From Thermoclostridium sp. (GTDB taxonomy: Bacteria > Bacillota > Clostridia > DSM-8532), in assembly GCA_017995215.1 (NCBI GenBank), contig JAGOJH010000004.1:1-60037 (forward strand): 60,037 nucleotides of DNA, in the 5' to 3' direction. Every line of letters starts with the position of its first letter. Within the stretch, counting starts at the first letter, position 1. A program made the position numbers and the translations under genes. The notes under the pieces are model-generated. The model was not told the origin of the DNA and searched no databases. It saw nothing but the letters and a program-made list of their open reading frames with translations. Shown in pieces: positions 16,882 through 27,166 of the stretch.

Positions 16882-18160
16882 AGGCTTTCCCTCCCAACCG
16901 ATGATAATGCTCCCAAAACGAGGGATATGATTTGTTGACGGCCTGGGAGCCTTCAATCGTAGTGTTCTTTTCACAAGTAGCTGCTGCAATGGCTGATGCC
17001 ATGACAATGCGGTGATCGTTCCAGCCGTATACCCTTCCGCCCATCAGCTTTTGTTTTCCATCAATTGAAAGGCTGTCTTCATACTCGGTTATTTTTGCAC
17101 CCATGGCCTTCAATTCTGTGGTGATTGCCTTCAAACGGTCGCATTCTTTGATTCGCAGCCTTGCTGCATTCATGATTTCCGTATTCCCATCAGCGACGCT
17201 TCCCAGAATTGCCAGCACTGGAACCAGATCCGGACATTGGGAAACATCCATTTGAATCCCGTTTAGCCGGCTTTCCTGTGCAACCAGCAAGTTTTCCTTC
17301 CATGACAGGTTGGCCCCCATTTGCTGTAAAAAGGCTTCTATTATCTTATCGCCCTGAAGGGAGTCCGGGTTTAGCCCATCAATTGATACCGGGCCGGAGA
17401 ATACCCCGGCTGCCAACCAAAAGGCTGCCTGGGACCAGTCCCCCTCCACCTGATAATGCTGAGGTTTATATTTTTGCCAGCCAGGAATGAGAAATTTGTT
17501 CTCCGCCCGTTCAAATTCAATGCGAATGCCAAACATTTTTTGCATTTGGATCGTCATCTCGATATAACCGATGGATTCAAGGGGCGTTGTGAGCATGATC
17601 ACCGAGTCACCCGGCAACAGCGGCAAGGCAAGCAGCAAACCCGAAATAAACTGGGAGCTCACATCGCCTCTGATGCTGAAGCATCCTGGTTTTATCGCCC
17701 CATTCAAGGTTAAAGGCAGCATTCCGGACTGTGTTTGATATTGAATTTTCTGTGTATCGAATATTTCATAAAAAACACCAAAGGGTCTTTCGGACAGCTT
17801 TCCTTCTCCGGTTATCACAACCTCGTCTGCGGTCAGCCGTGTAATCGGTATGATAAAACGGGCAGTGGTTCCGGACTCACCGCAATTAATCAGCTTCCTT
17901 TTGATTTTAACTGTTCCCTTGCCGCGAATGACCAATATCTTTCGGCCTGGAATTGTACTTTCAAGGATATCCATATCTCCACCAAGGGCTTCGACAGCAC
18001 GACAGGTAGCGATGATATCATCGGAAAGCTCCACATTGTCGATCCGGCTCTCTCCTTCAGACAGGAATGCACAGCTTATTGCCCGGTGTGCCATACTTTT
18101 GGAAGGTGGAATATGAATGGTTCCCGATAACCGTGATGGTCTAATGGTTAAGTTTTTCAT
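16874..18160 (-). CDS. aroA: 3-phosphoshikimate 1-carboxyvinyltransferase (EPSP synthase)
   Basis: It joins phosphoenolpyruvate to shikimate-3-phosphate. It has 428 residues from the ATG at 18160, seven bases after GAGGAG and inside the last 20 bases of aroB, so translation is coupled. The phosphoshikimate-binding PPSKSMAHRAI, the GESGTTARFI loop, the SSQFISGLLLALPLL motif and RIKECDRL near the C-terminus identify it. The NCGESGTTARF block differs from the NAGTA form of the glyphosate-sensitive class I enzymes, so it is closer to class II. It precedes aroC by overlap. Confidence 0.96.
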   Translation of the reverse strand: MKNLTIRPSRLSGTIHIPPSKSMAHRAISCAFLSEGESRIDNVELSDDIIATCRAVEALGGDMDILESTIPGRKILVIRGKGTVKIKRKLINCGESGTTARFIIPITRLTADEVVITGEGKLSERPFGVFYEIFDTQKIQYQTQSGMLPLTLNGAIKPGCFSIRGDVSSQFISGLLLALPLLPGDSVIMLTTPLESIGYIEMTIQMQKMFGIRIEFERAENKFLIPGWQKYKPQHYQVEGDWSQAAFWLAAGVFSGPVSIDGLNPDSLQGDKIIEAFLQQMGANLSWKENLLVAQESRLNGIQMDVSQCPDLVPVLAILGSVADGNTEIMNAARLRIKECDRLKAITTELKAMGAKITEYEDSLSIDGKQKLMGGRVYGWNDHRIVMASAIAAATCEKNTTIEGSQAVNKSYPSFWEHYHRLGGKACE

Positions 18161-19220
18161 CGATCCACTCCTCAATCCTCTGTTTTGGAAACTTTTCCAG
18201 AACAGCATCACCAATATCCCTGATCAGCACCAGGTACAGGTCATTGGTCTGTGCTTTTTTATCCAGTAAGACCGTATTCTTAATTTTTTCGGGTTCAACC
18301 TGCGGCCAATCTGCTGGTAAGTGATATCTTGTTACCAATGCGCGGATTTTTTGTACAACGTCTTCATGACAATACCCAAGCATACTGGAAAGCTCGGCTA
18401 CAAACACCATGCCCATGGCAACAGCCTCGCCATGGGTATATTTTTCATAATGAAAATACTTTTCAAGGGCATGACCAAAGGTGTGCCCAAAATTCAGGAG
18501 CATCCGTAAACCGACTTCCCGTTCATCCTGCTGTACAACCTGCCTTTTTATGTCGCAGTTTCGGCAGATGAGCTCTTCTGCATGCTCCATGAAGCCTTTT
18601 CGGTCTCCCAGTTGTTCCAGCAAGCTAAACATCTCCTTGTCGCGAATACAGCCATGCTTGATCACTTCGGCCATTCCATCTGCAAAACGCCTGTCGGGCA
18701 AAGTGTTCAGCAGCAAGGGATCTATCAATACCATCTCGGGATGATAGAAGGCTCCGACAAGGTTCTTGCCAACAGGCAGATTCACTGCAACCTTGCCGCC
18801 AATACTGGAATCCACCATGGCCAGCAGAGAGGTTGGTATTTGCACAAACCCTGTGCCGCGAAGCCAGGTGGATGCCGCAAACCCAGTCATATCGCCGGTT
18901 ACTCCGCCCCCCAGGGCTACCACAACATCTTTTCGGGTGATTTCTGCCTGGCTGAAGGCCTCGTACATCTTTAAAAGCTGTTCATGGCTTTTACTTGCTT
19001 CTCCTGCCGGATAGGCATGCAGTCCTGCCTGGATGTTCAGTTTCTTAAGCTGTTTAGCAAGAACCGACCCATAAACAGAGGCGAGGTTGCTGTCGGTAAC
19101 AATAAAAACCTTCCTTCCGGGAAAGAAGCTCTGAATAACCTCACCTGCCATTTGAAACAGGTTGTTTTCAATGAGTATGGGGTATGTTTTATGTTCCAGT
19201 TTCACGGATAATTCTCTCAT
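18141..19220 (-). CDS. aroB: 3-dehydroquinate synthase
   Basis: This NAD- and metal-dependent enzyme cyclises DAHP to 3-dehydroquinate. It has 359 residues from the ATG at 19220, seven bases after GGAG; the earlier ATG at 19268 has no ribosome site. The motifs are complete: GGGVTGDMTGFAASTWLRG, QIPTSLLAMVDSSIGGKVAVNLPVGKN, the metal ligands in EVIKHG and LNFGHTFGHALE, and HGEAVAMGM. It follows aroF after 85 bases and overlaps aroA. Confidence 0.97.
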   Translation of the reverse strand: MRELSVKLEHKTYPILIENNLFQMAGEVIQSFFPGRKVFIVTDSNLASVYGSVLAKQLKKLNIQAGLHAYPAGEASKSHEQLLKMYEAFSQAEITRKDVVVALGGGVTGDMTGFAASTWLRGTGFVQIPTSLLAMVDSSIGGKVAVNLPVGKNLVGAFYHPEMVLIDPLLLNTLPDRRFADGMAEVIKHGCIRDKEMFSLLEQLGDRKGFMEHAEELICRNCDIKRQVVQQDEREVGLRMLLNFGHTFGHALEKYFHYEKYTHGEAVAMGMVFVAELSSMLGYCHEDVVQKIRALVTRYHLPADWPQVEPEKIKNTVLLDKKAQTNDLYLVLIRDIGDAVLEKFPKQRIEEWIDEKLNH

Positions 19221-19305
19221 GTTCACGCTCCATTTCCGAAGCTGGCTTACCAGCTGCGGCTGATTCAAGCTTTTCGCAAATTCCCTGTGCTAAAACCCGA
19301 TGTGA

Positions 19306-20325
19306 TTATCCTTCAAGCTTTTTCCCCTCAATTTCTATCAGCTTTCTCAGCTTGACCATTAAATGCTGAAACTGATCCGGGGTGATGGATTGCTGTCCAT
19401 CACACAAAGCACGGGATGGGTCGTTGTGCACTTCAATAATCACTCCGTCGGCCCCGGCAACCACCGCTGCCTTTGACATGGTTTCCACCATCCAGGCCTT
19501 CCCTGTGGCATGGCTTGGATCGACGATCACCGGTAAGTGGCTGAGCTTTTTGATGGCTGGAATTGCGCTGATATCCAGGGTGTTTCGGGTGAAGGTCTCA
19601 AAGGTGCGGATGCCTCTTTCACACAGGATGACCTGTTCATTTCCTTCACTGAGAATATATTCGGCACTCATCAGCCATTCCTCAATGGTTGCGGCAAGGC
19701 CTCGTTTCAAAAGGATGGGCTTTCTGATTTTCCCCAATTCTTTTAGCAGCACAAAGTTCTGCATGTTTCTTGCACCCACCTGGATGATATCCACATCCTC
19801 GGCAAAGCGATCCACCATGTCCACTGACATGATTTCAGAAACAATGGGCAGACCGGTTTTTTCACGGGCATGCTTCAGATATTCCAGCCCTTCCAGACCA
19901 AGCCCCTGGAATGCGTAGGGTGAGGACCTGGGTTTGTATGCACCACCACGCAGGAAGGTTGCCCCGTTTTCTTTCACAGCCTTTGCAATGCCTTCTATCT
20001 GGTCTTCGCTTTCCACAGAGCAGGGGCCTGTCATGACACAGAAATGGCCTTCACCGATTTTTCTTCCTGCTACCTCAATAATCGTGTCATCGGGCTTGAA
20101 CATTTTGTTCGCCTTCTTAAACGGCTCTTGTACCCGCAGAATGTTCGCAACAATTTCATTCGAAGCGATGGTGTATTTATTCAGGTTTGTCGTATCTCCG
20201 ATTAAACCCAGGATGGAGGTTTCAGTTCCTTCCGTGATTTGAACCTTCACACCCATAGACTCGATCTGGCGGATCAGTTCATTTCTTTTTTCAATGGATA
20301 CATTTGGTTTCAGTACAACTACCAT
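19306..20325 (-). CDS. aroF: 3-deoxy-7-phosphoheptulonate synthase, type I-beta with N-terminal regulatory domain
   Basis: It condenses erythrose-4-phosphate with phosphoenolpyruvate, the entry step of the pathway. The 339 residues include a small ferredoxin-like regulatory domain (about 1-70), as in Thermotoga DAHP synthase, and the barrel with [39 protein letters not shown] and VDPSHATG. The metal-ligand residues of the family lie in these blocks. The ATG at 20325 is ten bases after AAAGGAG. It is the first structural gene of the aromatic operon; expression is likely governed by the Phe/Tyr-rich leader and terminator upstream, and enzyme activity by end products through the N-terminal domain. 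Confidence 0.96.
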   Translation of the reverse strand: MVVVLKPNVSIEKRNELIRQIESMGVKVQITEGTETSILGLIGDTTNLNKYTIASNEIVANILRVQEPFKKANKMFKPDDTIIEVAGRKIGEGHFCVMTGPCSVESEDQIEGIAKAVKENGATFLRGGAYKPRSSPYAFQGLGLEGLEYLKHAREKTGLPIVSEIMSVDMVDRFAEDVDIIQVGARNMQNFVLLKELGKIRKPILLKRGLAATIEEWLMSAEYILSEGNEQVILCERGIRTFETFTRNTLDISAIPAIKKLSHLPVIVDPSHATGKAWMVETMSKAAVVAGADGVIIEVHNDPSRALCDGQQSITPDQFQHLMVKLRKLIEIEGKKLEG

Positions 20326-20453
20326 ATTGGGTCCACTCCTTTCAAAATAAATAAATTTATAAACGTTGTAATAATGTATTAGTACTTTTTCAATTCACCA
20401 ACATGCACACTTTTTTGTGCTTTAAAGCCGGTTCACAGAAAAAAATTGGATTT

Positions 20454-20489
20454 CCGGGTAAAAATAAAGAGGCTCACAATCGAGCCTCT
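20454..20489 (-). terminator. Attenuator terminator in the aromatic operon leader
   Basis: Arms AGAGGCTC and GAGCCTCT (20468-20489) enclose a six-base loop and are followed on the minus strand by TTTATTTTT. It lies 20 bases after the leader-peptide stop and about 130 bases before aroF. TTACCCGG directly after it (20454-20461) is complementary to CCGGGTAA inside the leader peptide gene (20546-20553). Confidence 0.8.
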
Positions 20490-20508
20490 GTTCATTCCTG
20501 TGTTGCTA

Positions 20509-20631
20509 TTACCCCATTGATATCTGCTTTTTTCCACATATGAAATTACCCGGTCTAAAGTACGTAAAGTAAAAAGCCAGGGTAAAAAAGTAAAAAAAAG
20601 CGAAGGCAAAAATGCTGCCGAGGATATCCAT
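20509..20631 (-). CDS. Phe/Tyr-rich leader peptide of the aromatic operon
   Basis: This 40-codon frame starts at an ATG (20631) nine bases after AGGA of a GGAGGA site and ends 20 bases before the terminator stem. Its residues 8-25 contain nine Phe and three Tyr in 18 positions, including FAFAFFYFF (8-16) and AFYFTYF (19-25). The rest is ordinary (RPGNFICGKKQISMG). The density of Phe/Tyr codons, the start of translation right after the predicted transcript start, and the terminator before a Phe-pathway operon match a ribosome-stalling attenuator like E. coli pheL. I found no fully convincing antiterminator by eye. Confidence 0.8.
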   Translation of the reverse strand: MDILGSIFAFAFFYFFTLAFYFTYFRPGNFICGKKQISMG

Positions 20632-20660
20632 CAATTAGGTTCCTCCAATGGTTTTTTTAT

Positions 20661-20690
20661 ATTATATGCCCATTTGCAGCATACTGTCAA
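20661..20690 (-). promoter_or_regulatory. Sigma-A promoter of the aromatic operon
   Basis: Consensus boxes TTGACA (20685-20690) and TATAAT (20661-20666) are 18 bases apart. The transcript would start near 20655, only about 25 bases before the leader-peptide start codon. Confidence 0.85.
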
Positions 20691-20819
20691 TGATTTGATT
20701 CGAGGAGCATGGAAAAATTCGGGCAATAAACCTTCGGTCAAATACAGGAGAAGTGCAGTGATGGAATCAGACATTCATTTTTCCAGGAAACAAAAAGAAC
20801 TCAGGTAAGGTTTCTATAG

Positions 20820-20857
20820 CCTGTCCCTGAGCTCCAATTTTACTGGAACCTGTCCCC
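20820..20857. repeat. Pair of CCTGTCCC direct repeats around a small hairpin
   Basis: CCTGTCCC occurs at 20820-20827 and 20849-20856, flanking TCCA and TGGA arms. GGGACAGG motifs like this are frequent in dispersed REP-like elements of other bacteria. There is no T tract, so it is not an evident lysC terminator. Confidence 0.4.
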
Positions 20858-20876
20858 GATGTAAATTCGGTGTAGA

Positions 20877-22226
20877 TCAGTTGAAGAATTCGTTATACAG
20901 GTTAACAATGGCGTTATCCAGGTCGGCTTCGTCCACTCCAAACATGATACTGACCTCGGAGGAACCCTGGTTGATCATCTGGATGTTTACACCGCCCTTG
21001 GCCAGTGCCGTTGTCGCACGGCTGGCAACACCTACCGAACGCAGCATCCCCTCACCCACCACCATCACGAGGGCGAGATTGTAACCGATGGTGATGCTGT
21101 CCACCTGCAGATCGTGGGCGATTCGCTCCATGATTCTGGACAGAATATCTTCATCGATATACCTTTGCCGCAGGATCACTGAGATGTCGTCAATGCCCGA
21201 GGGGATGTGCTCGAACGGAAGTGACTCTTCCTCGAGAATACGCAAAACCTTGCGGCCAAATCCGATTTCACGGTTCATCATATATTTATGAATGTTGATC
21301 GACAAAAATCCTCCTGCTCCAGCAATTCCTGCAACAGGCCCATTTTTGATCTCACGGTTTGTTACAATCATAGTCCCTGGCGCATTGGGGTTATTGGTGT
21401 TTCGGATATTTATCGGAATGCCCTTCTTGATCACCGGCGCAAGGGTCTCTTCGTGCAGTATGGAAAAACCGGCATACGCCAGCTCGCGCATTTCACGGTA
21501 AGTCAGCTCTGAGATGGCCTTTGGGTTTTTTATCAGCTTTGGGTTTGCCGCAAAAACCGAATCCACGTCTGTAAAGTTCTCATACACCTTTGCTTCAACC
21601 GATGCTGCCAGAATAGAGCCAGTGATGTCTGAACCACCACGCGGGAATGTCACAACCTCTCCGGTTAGCGAATAGCCAAAGAACCCGGGGAAGATCAACA
21701 GACCATCCATCTTTTTCAGTTTGGATAGGTTTTTAAAGGATTGCGGCAATACTCTCGCGTTTCCATATTCGTCGCTGAGGAAAAGTCCTGCGTCTTTGGG
21801 GTTGATGTATTTAGCATCATAGCCTATTGTTTGCAGATACTTCGCTACCAATCTGGCACTGTTGTCTTCCCCGGCCGCCTTCATGCGATCCACAAACTTT
21901 TCCTTGTTATCAAAGCCGAGAGATATTCTGGTTCTAAGATTGTTTTCAATATCTCTTACAATTTCATCACCAATTCTCAAACCCTTTGCAATTCTGTCAT
22001 AACGGCCAACAACCGCCATCAGTTCCTTTTCGCATTCTCCCGTTTTCAGAAAGGTTTCGGCCAGTGTGATCAGCATATCGGTAACCTTCGTATCCTGATC
22101 ATATTCTTTGCCAGGTGCTGAAACAACAACCAAACGACGCAGCGGGTCAGAGGTTACGATATCACACACTTTTTTTACCTGCTCTGCAGATGCCAGCGAG
22201 GTTCCGCCAAATTTACAAACCTTCAT
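20877..22226 (-). CDS. lysC: Aspartate kinase
   Basis: It phosphorylates aspartate, the first step toward lysine, threonine, methionine and diaminopimelate. It has 449 residues from the ATG at 22226, seven bases after GGAGGG. The kinase domain opens with KFGGTSLASAEQ and contains GFFGYSLTGEVVTFPRGGSDITGS; two ACT domains follow (about 310-449; VAGIAGAGGFLSINIHKYMMN and VVGEGMLRSVGVASRATTALAKGGVNIQMINQGSSEVSIMFGV). This C-terminus is the usual allosteric, feedback-inhibited form. It is monocistronic; the short upstream region shows no lysine riboswitch. Confidence 0.95.
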   Translation of the reverse strand: MKVCKFGGTSLASAEQVKKVCDIVTSDPLRRLVVVSAPGKEYDQDTKVTDMLITLAETFLKTGECEKELMAVVGRYDRIAKGLRIGDEIVRDIENNLRTRISLGFDNKEKFVDRMKAAGEDNSARLVAKYLQTIGYDAKYINPKDAGLFLSDEYGNARVLPQSFKNLSKLKKMDGLLIFPGFFGYSLTGEVVTFPRGGSDITGSILAASVEAKVYENFTDVDSVFAANPKLIKNPKAISELTYREMRELAYAGFSILHEETLAPVIKKGIPINIRNTNNPNAPGTMIVTNREIKNGPVAGIAGAGGFLSINIHKYMMNREIGFGRKVLRILEEESLPFEHIPSGIDDISVILRQRYIDEDILSRIMERIAHDLQVDSITIGYNLALVMVVGEGMLRSVGVASRATTALAKGGVNIQMINQGSSEVSIMFGVDEADLDNAIVNLYNEFFN

Positions 22227-22369
22227 GAAATGTCCCTCCAATAGCTCCTGCGGGATTGATCCCGTAGTTCTCATGTATTATTCTATTCATTACCGTAATC
22301 GGCTTGCATATTGTCCCTATACATCGTTCATGCTTTGAACGAAATTGGGTACTCAAATAATCGTATAAA

Positions 22370-22401
22370 TTAAGGTGAAGCGTTTATCAGCTTCACCTTA
22401 A
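22370..22401. terminator. Strong hairpin between ackA and lysC
   Basis: Perfect 12-bp arms TTAAGGTGAAGC and GCTTCACCTTAA close an eight-base loop about 100 bases past the ackA stop. Only a weak T-rich stretch (TTTATA) follows, so termination is likely but not typical. Confidence 0.6.
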
Positions 22402-22498
22402 CAAATGTATCATGCCATTTCATTTCTTGTCAATTCCAAGTTTTCAGGGTTATTCAATGACCCGGGGGGTCATAACAGGAAGACTAGTTTTCTGCTTT

Positions 22499-23695
22499 TT
22501 ACTTCTTAATAAGCTTAACGGTTTCTCTGGCAATGGCAAGCTCTTCATTGGTTGGGATGACAAAGGTTCTTACTTTTGCATTGGGTGTGCTGATATCCAT
22601 TTCCTGGCCTCTGAGGTTGTTCTTCTCGTCGTCAACCTCTACGCCCAGGAATTCAAGACCCGCTAAAACCCTTTTGCGGATGCCGCTGTTGTTTTCACCG
22701 ATTCCGGCAGTGAAAACCAATGCGTCGATGCCGCCCATGGCAGCCGCGTATGATCCAATATACTTCTTCACGCTGTATGCAAATACTTCCAAAGCCAACT
22801 CGGCTCGTTCATTGCCGTTGTTTGCAGCTTCATCCAGATCTCTGAAATCACTGCTTATGCCTGAAATACCAAGCATCCCGGACTTTTTATTCAGCAATTC
22901 GTTCAGCATTGCAGCATCATAGTTGTCATGTTCGATAAGCCCTGTTACAATCGCCGGATCGATGACGCCGCAGCGTGTACCCATCGGAACACCTTCCAAA
23001 GGGGTATAACCCATGCTGGTATCGACGGCAATACCGTTGCGGATGGCACAGATGCTTGAGCCGTTGCCAAGGTGACAGGTAACGATCTTCAGGCTGTCAT
23101 AGGGCTTGTTCATGAGAATGGCAACTCTTTCAGACACGTATTTGTGGGATGTGCCGTGGAATCCATACCGGCGGATGCCTTTTTCCTGGTACATGCTATA
23201 AGGCAGCGGATAGATATAGGCTTTTTTAGGCATTGTCTGATGGAATGCCGTATCAAATACAGCCACCATGGGTACACCAGGCATCATTTTCCTGCAGGCC
23301 TGAATGCCTACCATGTTTGGGCCATTATGCAACGGTGCAAGAACGATGCATTCTTCTATCGTATTCATTACCTCTTCATTGATGATGGCAGATTTGTAGA
23401 ACTTTTCCCCGCCATGAACCACACGGTGCCCCACTGAAGAAATTTCGTCCATGCTTTGAATAACGCCATATTCCTTATCTATCAACGACTGGATCACCTG
23501 CTTGATGGCATCCTGATGATCGTTTAGCTCCATTTCCTTTTGAAACTTTCTGCCATCTTCATTTGCTTGTCTGATAAAAGAGCCTTCCAGCCCGATTCTG
23601 TCACACAGCCCTCTGGCCAGAACAGTTTCATTTGTCATATCGATCAGCTGATATTTCAGCGACGAGCTTCCGGTATTAATAACAAGAACTTTCAT
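22499..23695 (-). CDS. ackA: Acetate kinase
   Basis: It transfers phosphate between acetyl phosphate and ADP, giving ATP in fermentation. The 398 residues match the family, with [17 protein letters not shown], the substrate segment [21 protein letters not shown] (catalytic Asp), [12 protein letters not shown] and [11 protein letters not shown]. The ATG at 23695 follows GGGGG by nine bases. It lies 32 bases after pta, and the two form one operon behind the pta promoter. Confidence 0.98.
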   Translation of the reverse strand: MKVLVINTGSSSLKYQLIDMTNETVLARGLCDRIGLEGSFIRQANEDGRKFQKEMELNDHQDAIKQVIQSLIDKEYGVIQSMDEISSVGHRVVHGGEKFYKSAIINEEVMNTIEECIVLAPLHNGPNMVGIQACRKMMPGVPMVAVFDTAFHQTMPKKAYIYPLPYSMYQEKGIRRYGFHGTSHKYVSERVAILMNKPYDSLKIVTCHLGNGSSICAIRNGIAVDTSMGYTPLEGVPMGTRCGVIDPAIVTGLIEHDNYDAAMLNELLNKKSGMLGISGISSDFRDLDEAANNGNERAELALEVFAYSVKKYIGSYAAAMGGIDALVFTAGIGENNSGIRKRVLAGLEFLGVEVDDEKNNLRGQEMDISTPNAKVRTFVIPTNEELAIARETVKLIKK

Positions 23696-23727
23696 GAATG
23701 TAAACCCCCATCTAGTCTTAATTATGA

Positions 23728-24723
<996 letters not shown>

Positions 24724-24783
24724 CTATGCCCTTCCTTTTCATTTTCTGTTGTTATTATCGGTCGAAACAATATTTAAAATTCG

Positions 24784-24800
24784 TTATTACCTGGTAATAA
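24784..24800. promoter_or_regulatory. 17-base palindrome overlapping the pta promoter, operator candidate
   Basis: TTATTACC and GGTAATAA are perfect arms around a single base. They overlap the -10 box of the predicted promoter (TTGAAA at 24819-24824, 17-base spacer, TTTATT at 24796-24801, minus strand). It does not match the Rex consensus. Confidence 0.5.
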
Positions 24801-24883
24801 AACCTTGTAATAAGCTATTTTCAAGCCTTTTCAGGCCACTACAATTATAACCCAGATGTTTTTTGTATACAAGATAGAAAATC

Positions 24884-24931
24884 AAAAAAAATCATTGAAG
24901 TTCTTTTTTAAGAACACTTCAATGATTTTTT
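24884..24931. terminator. Bidirectional terminator downstream of the AAA+ gene
   Basis: A long stem (AATCATTGAAG-TTCTT with AAGAA-CTTCAATGATT, one small bulge) is flanked by A and T runs on both sides. It ends the AAA+ gene and separates it from pta. Confidence 0.88.
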
Positions 24932-24980
24932 GAACAGCTGGTTTACACCTCTGGAGCTAACCAATTAGCTCATCAATGGA

Positions 24981-26957
24981 TTAGATTAGCAGTAACGCCC
25001 CACTGACATCCCCTACGGTGATTACCGACAAATTTTCCTTTTGAATTTTGTCGATATTGGCACCAATTCGGTTGGATTGTTCCATAACGGTCTTTTCGAA
25101 TAAATTCCTGACATACCGGCCGTTGCCAAAATGCTCATCCTTAAGCTGCATTATGGCAGTGAAATGCTCAAGCAGCGCAGTTTTTGCGTCATCCTGCAAA
25201 TCATATTGCTGTTTGGAAGCAAATGATAGAAATATGTCGAGCAACTCATCGGCGGAATAGTCCTCGAACTCGAAGGTCCAGTTGAAACGATCCTTCAGCC
25301 CGGGGTTTGAACGCACAAAGGTATTCATTTTATTGGTATATCCCGCTGCGATGACGATCAACCTGTCCCTGTCGTCATCCATTCTTTTGAGAATCGTGTC
25401 GATGGCGTTCCGGCCGAAATCATTCATCCCGCCTGCCAGCGCATAGGCTTCATCGATAAACAGGATGCCATCCATGGCCTGGTCTATGACTTTACGGGTT
25501 TTTTCCTCGGTTTGGCCAACATAACCTGCAACAAGACCGCTGCGATCTACTTCCACCACATGTCCCTTTTTCAGAACACCGAGAGCCTGATAAATCCTTC
25601 CCAAAATCCTGGCAATGGTAGTTTTACCGGTACCCGGAGAACCGCAGAAGATGGCATGGTAGGATAACTGCCTGACAGGAAGACCTGCCTCTTCCCTCTT
25701 CTGGTTTGTTCGGATCAGGTTCACAAGACTGCGGATATGATCTTTTATATTTCCTAAGCCAATATAATCATCCAGCTCGTTCATCACCTGCTCCAGTTTG
25801 TCGGAGGTGACCAGAATATCCTTTAGTGGAACAGCTTTTTCGATATCTGCAAGGGTGATTGTTTTCAGCATGTCTACTGTAACGGTATCTTCTCCAGCCA
25901 ACCGGTCGGACTGACACTTGATCAGATACTCCAGCGTGTTACGGACAATCCTTCCATTCCCGAACTGGTTATCCCGGATATCATACAAATAAGTGAAATA
26001 TTGCTCCAGCTTTTTCGCATCGTCCTGTGCCATGTCATACTGGCTTTTTTCCATCTGCATGTTGAAAATCTGCATCAGCTCGGGCCCGGTATAATCCTTG
26101 AAATAAAACTTGCGGGTAACCCTGGAGGCAAGACCGGGGTTGAACTGGAGGAACTTTTTCATGTTCTCGTCATAGCCGGCCATGAACACAGCCAGACGAT
26201 GGCGCTCCTTATCCATTCTTTCCACAAGAACATTGATGGCCTCCCTGCCATAATCGTTTTCGCCGCCTTCTGCCAATGCATAGGCCTCGTCGATAAACAA
26301 AATGCCATCCAAAGCACTGTCAATCACCTGATTGGTTTTCCCAGCTGTTGAGCCAACAAACTGCCCCACCAGATCAGATTTTGAAACCTCTACCAGGTGC
26401 CCCTTTTTCAGTACGCCCAAAGACCGGAAGTATTCCCCCATCAGCCTTGCGACGGTTGTTTTTCCGGTGCCTGGGTTCCCGATAAAGGCGGTATGCAGCG
26501 AAAGACTGCTTCCGTTGAGGCCATGCTCCTTGCGTAGTTTTTGGATTTTTACGAAGTCCATCATGGCCTCGATATCTTCCTTAATGTTGGAAAGCCCTAT
26601 CAGCTTTTCAATGCGAACGCGTATTTCCTCGGGCTTGAACGGTGGAGTATCATTGTCTTCCGGTACAGATAACCCCTCATTTTTATAGAAATCATCCACC
26701 AGCGTGTTCAATTCCTTTTCCAGTTTCCTGGGTGAGCCCGATATGTTCATGAATGGCTTCAGACGGGGTGTAGCTGGTTTAGAACCGGCAGCAGGCGAAT
26801 TGGGGCCTGACATGGTTGGTGCCTTTGGTTCTGTACCCGAAGCAGGCGGAAGATTGTCATCATCAACCGGCTCATTGCCTGTGTTTACATCTGAAACCGG
26901 CTTTTTTTCATATAAATCATGATAAACACCGCTTAAAAATCGGCTTTTGTTATCCAT
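24981..26957 (-). CDS. Tandem AAA+ ATPase, two SpoVK/CbbX-like modules
   Basis: This 658-residue protein has a Pro/Ser-rich N-terminal part (about 1-110) and two complete AAA+ modules (about 125-375 and 395-650). Each has its own Walker A (GNPGTGKTT; GSPGTGKTT), Walker B (GILFIDEAYAL in both) and sensor and arginine-finger region. The modules are clearly homologous to each other and to single-module SpoVK and the rubisco activase CbbX. A role in sporulation is suggested by SpoVK but not shown. The ATG at 26957 is seven bases after AAGGAG; an ATG two codons earlier is too close to the site. It is monocistronic with a strong terminator. Confidence 0.88.
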   Translation of the reverse strand: MDNKSRFLSGVYHDLYEKKPVSDVNTGNEPVDDDNLPPASGTEPKAPTMSGPNSPAAGSKPATPRLKPFMNISGSPRKLEKELNTLVDDFYKNEGLSVPEDNDTPPFKPEEIRVRIEKLIGLSNIKEDIEAMMDFVKIQKLRKEHGLNGSSLSLHTAFIGNPGTGKTTVARLMGEYFRSLGVLKKGHLVEVSKSDLVGQFVGSTAGKTNQVIDSALDGILFIDEAYALAEGGENDYGREAINVLVERMDKERHRLAVFMAGYDENMKKFLQFNPGLASRVTRKFYFKDYTGPELMQIFNMQMEKSQYDMAQDDAKKLEQYFTYLYDIRDNQFGNGRIVRNTLEYLIKCQSDRLAGEDTVTVDMLKTITLADIEKAVPLKDILVTSDKLEQVMNELDDYIGLGNIKDHIRSLVNLIRTNQKREEAGLPVRQLSYHAIFCGSPGTGKTTIARILGRIYQALGVLKKGHVVEVDRSGLVAGYVGQTEEKTRKVIDQAMDGILFIDEAYALAGGMNDFGRNAIDTILKRMDDDRDRLIVIAAGYTNKMNTFVRSNPGLKDRFNWTFEFEDYSADELLDIFLSFASKQQYDLQDDAKTALLEHFTAIMQLKDEHFGNGRYVRNLFEKTVMEQSNRIGANIDKIQKENLSVITVGDVSGALLLI

Positions 26958-27166
26958 TGTCATTCTCCTTGCATGGTTTAATTTTGAAACACTAATATTC
27001 TATCACGATTGTTTGTCATATTCCATGATTAACTATAAAACTACTGGTTAAAATAAGCAGGAGATTATATCAGGTTAGAGTCCAACAGTAAATCAAATCA
27101 TCGAGGCCACCTGTAGCTTTTCCAAGTGGTCCGGCCTGTAACAGAATTACCGCAGCAGGAGGAATC

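Noticed and set aside
20326-20660. T-box leader in front of aroF
   Set aside because: There is no T-box sequence or specifier hairpin; the leader peptide explains the layout better.
22227-22498. Lysine riboswitch in front of lysC
   Set aside because: The gap is short, dominated by the ackA-side hairpin, and shows no lysine-aptamer core.
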